From Helicobacteraceae bacterium (GTDB lineage Bacteria; Campylobacterota; Campylobacteria; Campylobacterales; Helicobacteraceae): 35,375 nt of DNA. The stretch spans positions 1-35,375 of the forward strand of contig CAAGLK010000010.1 of the NCBI GenBank assembly GCA_900770765.1, written 5' to 3'. A model generated the notes under the pieces. That model was given only the letters and a program-made list of their open reading frames with translations. It was not told the origin of the DNA and did no database searches. Made by a program: the position numbers and the translations under genes. Positions 23,557-32,873 of this stretch are shown piece by piece (position 1 is the first letter of the stretch; each line of letters opens with the position of its first letter).

Positions 23557-24221
23557 ATATCTTTTTCCATTTCTTGCTTTAGCAATTCTTTTGCTTCTTT
23601 TAACTCTAAATGCTTAATATCTAAAGGTGCTTTTACAATAAACTCCACCTTGCTAAAAGGCTTTGGAATCTTAAATCTATCCCAGCTTTTAAACTCCAAC
23701 GCATTGCGACAAATCACCCTTGAAATAACAATTTTCGTATTTGTTTTTTGAGCTAAAAGTATAATTCCATCGGCTATGCTATGATAAGGACCCCTTGGAC
23801 CATCTGGCGTAATTGCGACTATATTTTTAGATTCTATTACTTTTATAGCTTCTAAAAGTGCGCGGATTCCACCTTTATAACTAGAGCCACGAATAGAGCC
23901 TATATTAAAATGCTCCATAACTTTAGAAATAATTTCTCCATCAAAATGTTTTGATATTAGAACAAAAGCCTTTTGATTTTTTAAAAAACTATTTGCTAAA
24001 TATGGCTGCAGCAATAATTCCCCATGCCAAAAAGCAACACAAAAAGATTCATCTTTTTCTAAGGCTTCTAAAACTTGTGGAGAAATTTGCACCCTAAGGC
24101 GAAGACAAATAATTAGGATTCTTATAAATTGTGCTATTAAAAATGGCAGAATCCTAAGTGCAATAGCCCTACTTTTTTCTTTAAATCTAGCTCTAAAACT
24201 TTCCTTACACCAAAAAAACAC
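23553..24221 (-). CDS. DUF374 lysophospholipid acyltransferase-like protein
   Basis: This 222-residue protein is of the DUF374 branch of the lysophospholipid/lipid A acyltransferase superfamily. AFWHGELLLQPYL (about 63-75) holds the catalytic-type His, and ITPDGPRGPYHSIADG (about 135-150) is the family signature. A hydrophobic segment near residues 21-41 would anchor it at the inner membrane. The start is GTG with AGGTGA five bases upstream. It directly follows miaB, the same order I recall for HP0269-HP0270 in H. pylori. Acyl acceptor unknown; a role in lipid A or phospholipid acylation is inferred. Confidence 0.8.
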   Translation of the reverse strand: MFFWCKESFRARFKEKSRAIALRILPFLIAQFIRILIICLRLRVQISPQVLEALEKDESFCVAFWHGELLLQPYLANSFLKNQKAFVLISKHFDGEIISKVMEHFNIGSIRGSSYKGGIRALLEAIKVIESKNIVAITPDGPRGPYHSIADGIILLAQKTNTKIVISRVICRNALEFKSWDRFKIPKPFSKVEFIVKAPLDIKHLELKEAKELLKQEMEKDI

Positions 24222-24228
24222 AAATCAC

Positions 24229-25539
24229 CTATACAAGCACACCTTGCAGTTGAGCGCCCTTTATTTCTGTAATTTTTACATCGCATATCTTTCCTATCAA
24301 ATCTCGCCCAGCTTGGATTCTAACCAGCTTATTAGTATCGGTTCGCCCCTCTAACAATAAATGCGATTTATCAAAACTCTCAACTAAAACCTTATGGATT
24401 CTACCAACTTGCCTTGCATTATCCTCTTTTAAAATCTCTTTATGCCTATCTTTTAGGCACATTAGTCGCTCCTTTGCCACTTCCTCATCTACTAATTGCA
24501 CTTTATTATCTATAAGCCACAAATGAGCTTGTGTATGCGGCCTACTAGAATAAATAAAGCTATAAAGCGTATCAAATCTAACTTTATTTAACACATCTAA
24601 AGTATCTAAAAAATCATTTTCACTCTCACCTGGAAACCCTACAATAATATCAGTCCCAATGGCTAAATCACCAACTAAAGAGCGCATTTTTTCAACACGA
24701 TTTAAAAACCACTCTTTTGTATAGCCTCTTTTCATTTGTCTTAAAATATTTGTAGAGCCGCTTTGTAATGGCATATGAATCGCTTTGCAAATTTTAGGAT
24801 TCCTAGCAAATTCCTCTATAAATTCATCATCCATATGCAAAGGATGCGGAGAGGTAAAGCGGATTCTCTCTAATCCATTAATTTGTGAAACTTCATTTAA
24901 AAGCTGTGTAAAATTAATAGCGCGATGCCTATCGCTAAATCGCCGCCCATAGTTATTAACATTTTGCCCTAGAAGTAAAATCTCTTTAGTGCCATTATCC
25001 ACCATTTTTTTAGCTTCATTTAAAATTAAATCAGCAGGAATTGAAATCTCGCTACCCCTAGTATGCGGCACAATACAATAAGTGCATTTTTTATCACATC
25101 CAATAGAAATATTAATCATCCCCTTAAGGTTGGAATCCTGTTTTTGACTAAATACATAAGTGCTATCATCATAGTCAATATCCACCCACGCCACGCGTCC
25201 TTTATGGATAATTTCAGAAATTTTAGAAACATTTCTAGCCCCAAGGACAAAATCAACGGCTTTTGAACGCTTTAAAATCTCATCGCCTAAATGGCTAGCA
25301 GTGCAGCCACAAACGCCAATTTTTGCGTCATTTTTTTTAATTTTTGCATATTGCCCTATTTCAGAAAATAGCTTTTTTTCTGGCTTTTCTCTAACAGAGC
25401 AAGTGTTTATTAAGATTAAATCCGCTTCTTTTGGGTCGCTAGTTAAAGAATAATTTTCTTTTTCTTCTAATTCTGCGATAATATGAGCACTATCTCGCTC
25501 ATTCATCGCACAGCCAAGCGTTTCTATAAATAGTTTCAA
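24229..25539 (-). CDS. miaB: tRNA-2-methylthio-N6-dimethylallyladenosine synthase MiaB
   Basis: Radical SAM methylthiotransferase modifying A37 of tRNAs, 436 residues. The N-terminal MTTase domain has cluster ligands C10, C47 and the CGC pair at 77-79. The radical SAM domain has CxxxCxxC at C148, C152 and C155 (GCDKKCTYC) followed by VPHTRGSE, which is MiaB- rather than RimO-like. A TRAM domain follows (about 375-436). Twelve bases after the HP0268-like gene and 7 before the acyltransferase. Confidence 0.93.
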   Translation of the reverse strand: MKLFIETLGCAMNERDSAHIIAELEEKENYSLTSDPKEADLILINTCSVREKPEKKLFSEIGQYAKIKKNDAKIGVCGCTASHLGDEILKRSKAVDFVLGARNVSKISEIIHKGRVAWVDIDYDDSTYVFSQKQDSNLKGMINISIGCDKKCTYCIVPHTRGSEISIPADLILNEAKKMVDNGTKEILLLGQNVNNYGRRFSDRHRAINFTQLLNEVSQINGLERIRFTSPHPLHMDDEFIEEFARNPKICKAIHMPLQSGSTNILRQMKRGYTKEWFLNRVEKMRSLVGDLAIGTDIIVGFPGESENDFLDTLDVLNKVRFDTLYSFIYSSRPHTQAHLWLIDNKVQLVDEEVAKERLMCLKDRHKEILKEDNARQVGRIHKVLVESFDKSHLLLEGRTDTNKLVRIQAGRDLIGKICDVKITEIKGAQLQGVLV

Positions 25540-25551
25540 AATTCCACTCTT

Positions 25552-25794
25552 TTATATAATATGTATCTCATACATATAATCGCCACTATCTAAGCCATAG
25601 CGAACCTCTCTAAAATACGCACTTTTACCCTTTTTTTCAAAATATTCAAGCAAAGCTTTCATATCCTTATGAGAGTTTTCTTTATCACAATAAAAAATAT
25701 CCATTTTTTTATCTTCTAGCATTTCCTCTAGCTTTTTTATTGTAACTTTTGTAGGCTTTTCTCCAATACTTGTTCGTGCTAATTTAATATCCAT
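25552..25794 (-). CDS. HP0268-like small protein (possible nuclease)
   Basis: This 80-residue protein has the same length and neighbourhood as H. pylori HP0268, next to miaB, and the same style of ending (EVRYGLDSGDYMYEIHII). HP0268 has a solved small alpha/beta structure and was reported, as I recall, to nick DNA and cleave RNA. Here the sequence is soluble and very charged. AAGGGT lies a few bases before ATG. It is the first gene of the miaB-acyltransferase-TPR-hemW run. Confidence 0.72.
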   Translation of the reverse strand: MDIKLARTSIGEKPTKVTIKKLEEMLEDKKMDIFYCDKENSHKDMKALLEYFEKKGKSAYFREVRYGLDSGDYMYEIHII

Positions 25795-25979
25795 TTTTTA
25801 CCCTTAGATTTTTTTAGAAAAATTGCTTATTCTATAAAAAATTTGCTTAAATTTTAATATTTTTTGAATAATAAATTTTTAAACATAAACGCTTAAAATA
25901 AAGTAGATATAAAGAATTTTTTAATTAAAATGCGAACTTTTTATCCACAAATTTTTATCTAAGAAAGAGGATTGCCACT

Positions 25980-27104
25980 TTGGAAAAAATATTAGACATT
26001 ATTGAGGGAATCGCCTACGAAAAAGGACTGCAAATTAATAGCGTAATAGATGCGGTAAAAGATGCGGTAATAAAAATTGCAAAAGAAAGTTTAGATTCTA
26101 ACATTAATTATGATGTAGAAATAGATAGCAAAAATAAAACTTTACATCTTTATCAAGTTATTAGCGTATGCGAGGATTCTAGCAATAATGCAGAAGATAA
26201 AAATAATTTCATTACGCTAAGCGAGGCAAAAAAGCATGACAGCGAAATTAAAATTGGCGATGAATTACGCTATGAGCTTAGCTTAGAGGATATGAGTAGA
26301 AGTGCGGTTAATGCCCTTTTTAGAGAGCTTGAGTATAAAATACAAAGATTAGTGGAAACACAGCTTTTTGATAAATATAAAGCACAAGTTGGAAAAATTG
26401 TAAGTGGAAGCGTAGTTAGAGTTGATAATTTAGAAAACACTTATATAGAAATAGATGAAATTCGTGCTATTTTACCTAAAAAAAATCGCATTAAGGGCGA
26501 AGAATTTAAAGTTGGGCAAATTGTAGGTGCCACACTTAAACATGTCGGCTTTGATAGACAAAATGGAATAATGATTGAACTTAGCCGCACAACCCCTAAA
26601 ATGCTAGAAGAACTTTTAAAATTAGAGGTTCCAGAAATAAAAGATGGTGAAGTAGAAATAGTAAGTTGTGCTAGGATTCCAGGCGAGAGAGCAAAAGTAG
26701 CGTTAAAGACGGATTCCGCTAAAATTGACCCTGTTGGTGCGACCGTTGGAGTTAAGGGAGTTAGGATAAATGCAGTTTCTAAAGAGTTAAAAAACGAAAG
26801 TATAGATTGTATAGAATACTCTTCACAACCAGAAATATATATCGCACGCGCTTTATCCCCAGCGCTTGCAATTAGTGTAGCCATAAAGGACAAGGAAGCC
26901 ATAGTAACAATAACAAGCGAACAAAAGCCAAAGGCAATAGGAAAAAGTGGCATAAATATCCGCTTAGCTTCAATGCTTACAGGCTACACAATAACGCTAA
27001 ATGAGATAGATAACAACACACAACAAAACAAAGATTCAAGCACACAAGAAACACAAAAAAATAATAATATGGATATCTTAACTTCATTATTTAAAGAGAA
27101 TTAA
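25980..27104 (+). CDS. nusA: transcription termination/antitermination factor NusA
   Basis: RNA polymerase-binding factor, 374 residues, the usual length in Campylobacterota (no C-terminal acidic repeats). The N-terminal domain begins MEKILDIIEGIAYEKGL; an S1 domain covers about 135-200 (GKIVSGSVVRVDNLENTYIE) and two KH domains about 205-350, including VGVKGVRINAVSKEL and AIGKSGINIRLAS. The start is TTG, supported by alignment with the known N-terminus; AGAGG lies about ten bases upstream, a longer gap than usual. A low-complexity Gln/Asn/Ser tail ends the protein. The 185 bp upstream contain AT-rich promoter-like DNA. Confidence 0.93.
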   Translation: MEKILDIIEGIAYEKGLQINSVIDAVKDAVIKIAKESLDSNINYDVEIDSKNKTLHLYQVISVCEDSSNNAEDKNNFITLSEAKKHDSEIKIGDELRYELSLEDMSRSAVNALFRELEYKIQRLVETQLFDKYKAQVGKIVSGSVVRVDNLENTYIEIDEIRAILPKKNRIKGEEFKVGQIVGATLKHVGFDRQNGIMIELSRTTPKMLEELLKLEVPEIKDGEVEIVSCARIPGERAKVALKTDSAKIDPVGATVGVKGVRINAVSKELKNESIDCIEYSSQPEIYIARALSPALAISVAIKDKEAIVTITSEQKPKAIGKSGINIRLASMLTGYTITLNEIDNNTQQNKDSSTQETQKNNNMDILTSLFKEN

Positions 27105-27140
27105 ATAATGGAATTTAGTAAAATTTAGGATTTTATAAGC

Positions 27141-27146
27141 TATAAT
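27141..27146 (+). promoter_or_regulatory. -10 box upstream of the ppiD-like/ftsA/ftsZ genes
   Basis: AGCTATAATTACCGC carries a consensus TATAAT 36 bases before the ppiD-like ATG, inside the 77-bp gap after nusA. It is likely to drive the whole division cluster. Confidence 0.65.
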
Positions 27147-27181
27147 TACCGCTTTTTTAGTCGCTAAAATATGGAGTTTTT

Positions 27182-28639
27182 ATGATACATTGGATGCAAA
27201 AACATAAAAAATATTTGATAATTACAATTTGGATAAGCACTATTGCATTTGTGGGGGCTGGGTTTGTAGGCTGGGGAAGCTATAGTTTCTCAAGCACAAG
27301 CAACGCAGTAGCAATTGTAGGAGAAAAACAAATCACAATCGCAAAACTACAAAGAGAATACGCAAGGCTTTATTCATTTTATAATCAAATTTTTAATGGA
27401 AACTTAGATGATGAACAAGCTAAAAAAATAGGTATAGAAGAACAAGCTCTAAACACGCTAATATCTCGCTACTTAATGATAAACTATGCATACGATTTAG
27501 GACTAAGAGTTCAAGAAAAAGAAATAATAGAAACAATTATGAATATGCAAGAATTTAAAAACAATGATAAATTTGATGAAACCATATATAAAAGGTTATT
27601 AGCAGACAACCAACTACGCCCAAAAGATTTTGAAGAAGAATTAAAAGAAGGAATCCTACTGCAAAAGCTAAATGCAATACTAGATATTCCGCTAACAAAT
27701 TTAGAAAAAGAATCAATAATGACCGCCTTTTTAAACGAAGATAAAGTAGGCTTGAAAGTTTTAGATTCCAACATTATAAGCTATAAGCCAAGCGAAGAAG
27801 AAATTAAACAATACTGGAGTGAAAACAAAGATATATATCAAACACAAAGAGGTTATGAAATAGCAAGTGTGCTAGTAAAAATAGACAATATTACGCCAAA
27901 AGAAGAGGATTTACAAAAATATTATGAAGATTTTAAAAATCAATTTTTAGATGAAAATGGACAGCTACTACCTTATAACAATGCTAAAAATAAAGTAATA
28001 GAAGCCTACAAAACAGCACAAGCCGAGAAAGAATCCTTGAAAGAATATATCGCATTAAGAAAAGGAGAAAATCAAAAAGCTCAAATTACAAAGATTTTCG
28101 AAGGTGATAAAAACTTTAATCAAGAAATTTTTAACGCCTTAAGCAGCGCTAAAGAGCAAGATACTCTAAAACCTATTAAAATTAACAACGGTTATCTAAG
28201 CATTAAAGTATTAAAAATTATTCCAAGCACTCCAAAAGAATATGCTTTAGCAAAAGCAGATGCGGCAATTGACTTAACTTCTATAAAAACAGCAGTTTTA
28301 CTAGAAGAAAAGGCAAAAGCAGAATTAGAAAATTTAAAAACTATAGAAGTGGGATATTTAAGCAGAGATAGCAAAAAAACATTACCTAATTTAAACGCTA
28401 ACGAAAGCGAAGAATTTATATCTAAACTATTTTCTACAAAAAATGCAAAAGGTTATATTCAACTAAAAGATAAAATTGTTTTGTATGAAATATTCAATCA
28501 AAGATTAAAAAAATTTGATATAATGCCACAAAATTTAGATTTCCTAACACAAAACGGCACACAAATAAAGGCGAGACTAATAGATTCTGCTTTTATGGAA
28601 TATTTATCAAAAACTTATAAAATAGTTAGAAAAATCTAA
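27182..28639 (+). CDS. PpiD/SurA-N-type periplasmic foldase
   Basis: This 485-residue protein is anchored by one N-terminal membrane helix (about 12-32) with the bulk in the periplasm. Residues about 40-190 match the SurA_N-type chaperone domain (AIVGEKQITIAKLQREYARL; then LISRYLMINYAYDLGLRVQEKEI). The region after about 210 is where a parvulin PPIase domain sits in PpiD, but I see no clear parvulin signature, so isomerase activity is uncertain. It lies 10 bp upstream of ftsA, the same order as HP0977-ftsA-ftsZ in H. pylori. Likely helps fold outer-membrane or secreted proteins. Confidence 0.82.
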   Translation: MIHWMQKHKKYLIITIWISTIAFVGAGFVGWGSYSFSSTSNAVAIVGEKQITIAKLQREYARLYSFYNQIFNGNLDDEQAKKIGIEEQALNTLISRYLMINYAYDLGLRVQEKEIIETIMNMQEFKNNDKFDETIYKRLLADNQLRPKDFEEELKEGILLQKLNAILDIPLTNLEKESIMTAFLNEDKVGLKVLDSNIISYKPSEEEIKQYWSENKDIYQTQRGYEIASVLVKIDNITPKEEDLQKYYEDFKNQFLDENGQLLPYNNAKNKVIEAYKTAQAEKESLKEYIALRKGENQKAQITKIFEGDKNFNQEIFNALSSAKEQDTLKPIKINNGYLSIKVLKIIPSTPKEYALAKADAAIDLTSIKTAVLLEEKAKAELENLKTIEVGYLSRDSKKTLPNLNANESEEFISKLFSTKNAKGYIQLKDKIVLYEIFNQRLKKFDIMPQNLDFLTQNGTQIKARLIDSAFMEYLSKTYKIVRKI

Positions 28640-28649
28640 GGCTTAAATA

Positions 28650-30083
28650 ATGGAAGCAAACTTTAATAGGGGTCAGGATTTGGAGCAAACCATTTTAGGA
28701 ATAGATATTGGTTCTACAAAAATTTGTGCAATTATTGCAACTCAAAAAGATGGAATCCCACATATTATCGGCACAGGATTCCACAAATCTCAAGGACTAA
28801 AAAAAGGGTCAATTACAAATATAGAACAAGCAAGTCGTGCCATTAAAAACGCAGTAAATGACGCTAAAAGAGTCGCTGGGACAAATATAAATAAAGCTGT
28901 AGTTTCAATATCTGGTGCATACACAAAAAGCACAGATAGCTCAGGAATTGTGAATATCCCAAATAACGAAATAGGCATTAAGGAAATTAATCGCGTTATA
29001 CAAACTGCTCTTTATAACGCTTCCATCCCTAGCGAATATGAAGTAGTACATATTCTACCTTATAACTTTAAGTTAGACGACCAAGATTTTATTGACGACC
29101 CTATGGGAATGAGCGGAGGCCGCTTAGAAGTATCTGTTCGTATAATTACAGCTCAAAAATCCAGCCTTGGAAACCTTAAAAAAGCAATTAAAACAGCCGG
29201 TATAGAAATAGAAAATATCGTCTTAGCTTCTTATGCTTCATCTATTGCAGTATTAAGCGAGGATGAAAAAAATCTAGGTGTTGCTTGTATTGATATGGGC
29301 GGAAGCACTTGTGAGTTAATGATACATGTTGGAAACTCACTGCGATACAATGATTTTTTAGGTGTTGGCTCAAATCACATAACAAACGACTTAGCAATGG
29401 CTTTACACACACCACAATCTATCGCAGAACAAGTGAAAATAAAATATGGCAGTTTCCCTAAAACATTAGAGGATTCCGAAAGCATAATTGAGATTCCAAG
29501 CATTGGTGGCGAAGATAGCGGAAAACATCAAGTGCCACTAGCTACAGTGCATAATGTAGTTTATGCAAGAGTGGAAGAGACGCTTATGATTTTAGCTAAA
29601 TCATTAGAAAGAAGCGGATTAAAAGAACAATTAGGAAGCGGAATCGTGCTAACAGGCGGTATGGTGCATCTTGATGGAATCCGCGACTTAGCAGTGGCTT
29701 TATTTAATGCCCCTATTCGCCTAGCAAAACCTTACGAAATTGATGGTTTATTTGTGGATTTAAAAGGTCCAGAATGTGCAACAGCGATTGGATTAATTTT
29801 ATATGCAACAGGAAAATATACAAACTATGAAATAGATTCAGAAAAAAAAATACGCTATTGCAATGAAAAAAACGATGATGATAAAATGCTAAACAAGCCA
29901 ATCCCATCAATTAATCCATTGCAAAATATACAAGGCGCTAACGCATATCCAGCTAATAGTGTGCCAAAAAGTGCCGCAGATATTAAGCAAGATTTAAGCG
30001 ATATTACAGAAATTAGAAAGATTCCATCGCAAAATAGGAATTTTCTTAGCCAAATTTGGTATAAATTAACACAAATGTTCTAA
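28650..30083 (+). CDS. ftsA: cell division protein FtsA
   Basis: Actin-like ATPase that tethers FtsZ to the membrane, 477 residues. It shows phosphate-1 motif GIDIGSTKICAII (about 17-29), the SHS2/1C insertion (about 95-180), phosphate-2 ACIDMGGSTCELMIH (about 208-222) and adenosine motif GIVLTGGMVHLDGI (about 331-344). The last residues FLSQIWYKLTQMF form the amphipathic membrane-binding helix. A poorly conserved linker precedes it. ftsZ follows after 21 bp. Confidence 0.95.
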   Translation: MEANFNRGQDLEQTILGIDIGSTKICAIIATQKDGIPHIIGTGFHKSQGLKKGSITNIEQASRAIKNAVNDAKRVAGTNINKAVVSISGAYTKSTDSSGIVNIPNNEIGIKEINRVIQTALYNASIPSEYEVVHILPYNFKLDDQDFIDDPMGMSGGRLEVSVRIITAQKSSLGNLKKAIKTAGIEIENIVLASYASSIAVLSEDEKNLGVACIDMGGSTCELMIHVGNSLRYNDFLGVGSNHITNDLAMALHTPQSIAEQVKIKYGSFPKTLEDSESIIEIPSIGGEDSGKHQVPLATVHNVVYARVEETLMILAKSLERSGLKEQLGSGIVLTGGMVHLDGIRDLAVALFNAPIRLAKPYEIDGLFVDLKGPECATAIGLILYATGKYTNYEIDSEKKIRYCNEKNDDDKMLNKPIPSINPLQNIQGANAYPANSVPKSAADIKQDLSDITEIRKIPSQNRNFLSQIWYKLTQMF

Positions 30084-30104
30084 TAAATTTAAAGGAGTGA
30101 GAAA

Positions 30105-31268
30105 ATGATTGAAATCCAAGAAGTTAATCAAACTTTTGGGGCAAAAATTAAAGTAATTGGCGTCGGCGGTGGCGGTAGCAATATGATTGGTCATCTTATA
30201 GAAACAGGCACACATGAAAGCATTGAATTAGCAGTTGCAAACACAGATGCACAAGCAATTAGCACTTCAAAAGCACCCACTAGAATCCAGCTTGGTGCAA
30301 AACTAACAAAGGGCTTAGGGGCTGGTATGAGACCTCAAGTGGGCAAAGATGCCGCACTAGAAAGCTATGAAGAGCTAAAGCAGTTTTTAGAAGGAACTGA
30401 TATTGTATTTATCTCAGCAGGACTCGGTGGTGGCACAGGCACAGGCGCTGCACCAGTGATTGCAAAAGCGGCTAAAGAAGTAGGCGCTTTAACAATTTCT
30501 GTCGTAACAAAGCCTTTTAAATGGGAGGGCAGACAACGCTCAAAATTAGCAGATATAGGCTATAGTGAATTAAAAGATGAAAGCGATTCTATAGTTGTAA
30601 TACCTAATGAAAAATTGCTATCAATTATAGATAAAAATCTAGGTATAAAAGATAGCTTTAGAATCGTAGATGATGTGCTTGTTCGTGCTGTAAATGGTAT
30701 GAGTGGGGTAATTTTATCACATGGCGATAGAGATATTAATGTGGATTTTGCCGACTTAAGAACTGTAATGGAGCATAAAGGTATGGCACTTATGGGTATA
30801 GGTGAATCAAGCGGCACAGATGCAGCAAAAGAAGCTGTAAAATTAGCAATAGAATCGCCATTGTTTGATAACATATCAATAAATGGCTCTAAAGGCGTTT
30901 TAGCGCATTTCTATATAAATCCAGAATATCCATTAACAGAAATTTCGGACGCTATGGAAATAGTTTATAACAATATTGATGAAAATGTCGCTTGTGTTAT
31001 ATTTGGAACCACAACGGATTCTAGCATTGAGCGCGATAAAGTTAGAGTTACAATTGTGGCAACAGGATTTGAAAAAGAAGAAGCAGAAAATGCAATACAA
31101 GAAACAAATCAATCACAGCTAAAACTAGTTAATCCTACGATTATGAGTCAAAAAATAGACCAACAAGAAACAATAAAAGCAAACACTAGAAAAAAAGTTA
31201 GTGGCGATGAATATACTTCAGAAGAAGTATTAGAAGTGCCAACTTTCCTAAGAAGACAAATGGACTAG
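30105..31268 (+). CDS. ftsZ: cell division protein FtsZ
   Basis: Tubulin-like GTPase of the division ring, 387 residues. GGGGSN (21-26) and the tubulin signature GGGTGTGAAP (108-117) bind GTP, and the T7 loop region NVDFADLRTVM (about 210-220) completes the site between subunits. The C-terminal peptide VPTFLRRQMD is the conserved FtsA/ZipA-binding tail. GGAG lies eight bases before ATG. The stop codon overlaps the stop of the opposing esterase gene in a CTAG palindrome. Confidence 0.97.
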   Translation: MIEIQEVNQTFGAKIKVIGVGGGGSNMIGHLIETGTHESIELAVANTDAQAISTSKAPTRIQLGAKLTKGLGAGMRPQVGKDAALESYEELKQFLEGTDIVFISAGLGGGTGTGAAPVIAKAAKEVGALTISVVTKPFKWEGRQRSKLADIGYSELKDESDSIVVIPNEKLLSIIDKNLGIKDSFRIVDDVLVRAVNGMSGVILSHGDRDINVDFADLRTVMEHKGMALMGIGESSGTDAAKEAVKLAIESPLFDNISINGSKGVLAHFYINPEYPLTEISDAMEIVYNNIDENVACVIFGTTTDSSIERDKVRVTIVATGFEKEEAENAIQETNQSQLKLVNPTIMSQKIDQQETIKANTRKKVSGDEYTSEEVLEVPTFLRRQMD

Positions 31269-31816
31269 CATTTAGCCCACTCTAAAATCTCATCCTTTAA
31301 AGAAGCAAAATTTTCAAAGCGGTGTGAGCCGCTTTCTTGCACTATACATTTTGTGCCTTTAAATTTATTTTCTGCAATACGATAATCTAGCACCTTATCA
31401 CCCTTTTGCAACAATAACAAATAAAGCTCTGGATTAATTTCTTCTACATAAAATTCTTTTAAACTATTAACTAAATCCAATCCCCAAAAGAAAGATTGCC
31501 CACTATAAGTTATATAAATTTTACCAATTGCAGGTAATAAAGTCTTATAAGCATCCACCACAGGATTTACTAAAATTGTCTTAATTTTATATTTCTCAGC
31601 TAAAAAAGTTGCATAAAACCCACCAAGAGAGCTACCAATTAAGCAAAGATTCCCAGCGCCTTTCTCTAAAATAATTTTTTCTAAGGATTCCATAGCTATT
31701 TTTGGCACATAAGATAAATCTGGCGCAATAGAATCTGGTGCAAATTCCGCTATCACTCTTCCTTTGACACACAGCCCAACACTTCTAAAGCCATGAATAT
31801 ATAAAAAAGTTTTCAT
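31265..31816 (-). CDS. YqiA-like alpha/beta-hydrolase (esterase)
   Basis: This 183-residue protein is of the YqiA/UPF0227 type. It opens with FLYIHGFRS and has nucleophile S63 in GSSLGGFYAT (61-70). The acid is probably in GDKVLDY (about 137-143) and the His in SGSHRFENF (about 163-171). Small size and lack of a lid are typical. Substrate unknown. Convergent with ftsZ and 15 bp downstream of tsaD. Confidence 0.83.
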   Translation of the reverse strand: MKTFLYIHGFRSVGLCVKGRVIAEFAPDSIAPDLSYVPKIAMESLEKIILEKGAGNLCLIGSSLGGFYATFLAEKYKIKTILVNPVVDAYKTLLPAIGKIYITYSGQSFFWGLDLVNSLKEFYVEEINPELYLLLLQKGDKVLDYRIAENKFKGTKCIVQESGSHRFENFASLKDEILEWAKC

Positions 31817-31831
31817 AAATATTTCCTAATT

Positions 31832-32848
31832 TTAATTAATTACATCAATTCTAGGTCGTGTTTGTAGAGATTTTATATCACTAAACTCACCTAAAGCGTA
31901 GGATTCCACCGCCACTCTACCTATCATTGCCGCATTATCAGAGCAAAATTCTAAAGGTGCCAATAAAAGCGAAATTCCATAATCATTACACATCTCTTGC
32001 AGTTTTTCTCTTAAAAGCAAGTTAGCACTAGCCCCACCAACAATGCCAAAATATTTCCACGGATTCTTACTATTTTTATTTATTTCAAAAAATATTTTGC
32101 ATTTTTGCATTAAATGAATAATTGCAATATTTTGAAAACTAGCGCATAAATTAGCTTTAAACTCATCGCTTAAGACGCCTTTCTTGCTAATTTCTTTCTC
32201 CACTTCTAGTCGCACCGCATTTTTAAGACCAGAGAAGCTAAAAGCAAATTGCTTTTTGTTTTTTAAAGGAATAGGGAGAGAAAAAATATTTTGCCCCTCC
32301 TTTGCATAAGATTCCACCACGGGGCCACCAGGATAGCCAAGCTCTAGTATTTTTGCAACTTTATCAAAACTCTCACCAAAGCTATCATCTAAACTTCTTG
32401 CTTTAATGCTAATATCCCTAAACCCCCCAGCTTCTAAAAGCATAGTATGCCCACCAGAGACGAGCAACACGCCTAGTGGAAAAATAGCATTAGATTCTAA
32501 AAATAAAGAATATAAATGCCCCTTTAAATGATTCACGCTAATTAGCGGAATCCCAAGCGAAAAAGCAATGGCTTTCGCCATCATTACCCCTTCTAAAAGC
32601 GTGATATTTAATCCCGGTTCTGTCGTTACTGCAACCGCCTTTATATCTTGCAAATAAGGCTTAACTTGCCCTAAAATAATAGGCAAGGATTCCGCATGTA
32701 AGCGACTAGCGAGCTCTGGGACAACACCGCCAAAGCTAGCGTGCTGCTTCTCTTGTGAAATTTTCTTATGAAAAACCAGCCTTTTAGATTCTATCTTAGT
32801 TAATGCAATAGAGCTATCATCGCAACTACTTTCAATACTTAAAATCAA
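31832..32848 (-). CDS. tsaD: tRNA N6-adenosine threonylcarbamoyltransferase TsaD
   Basis: Catalytic subunit for the t6A37 modification of ANN-decoding tRNAs, 338 residues. MILSIESSCDDSS is the family start, metal ligands H107 and H111 lie in SVNHLKGHLYS, and LVSGGHT and the final FCSDNAAMIG segment form the ATPase-like site. The start is TTG, with AGGGG about five bases upstream and no closer ATG. With YqiA-like and the 205-residue gene it forms a minus-strand run. Confidence 0.95.
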   Translation of the reverse strand: MILSIESSCDDSSIALTKIESKRLVFHKKISQEKQHASFGGVVPELASRLHAESLPIILGQVKPYLQDIKAVAVTTEPGLNITLLEGVMMAKAIAFSLGIPLISVNHLKGHLYSLFLESNAIFPLGVLLVSGGHTMLLEAGGFRDISIKARSLDDSFGESFDKVAKILELGYPGGPVVESYAKEGQNIFSLPIPLKNKKQFAFSFSGLKNAVRLEVEKEISKKGVLSDEFKANLCASFQNIAIIHLMQKCKIFFEINKNSKNPWKYFGIVGGASANLLLREKLQEMCNDYGISLLLAPLEFCSDNAAMIGRVAVESYALGEFSDIKSLQTRPRIDVIN

Positions 32849-32873
32849 TCAATCAACCCCTAAAAACACGCTT

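Noticed and set aside
26441..26953. 170-residue minus-strand frame inside nusA
   Set aside because: Antisense to well-conserved S1/KH coding sequence; composition typical of a shadow frame.
31265..31268. ftsZ/esterase stop overlap as a regulatory site
   Set aside because: The shared CTAG is just the smallest way for two convergent genes to end; no hairpin or other signal accompanies it.
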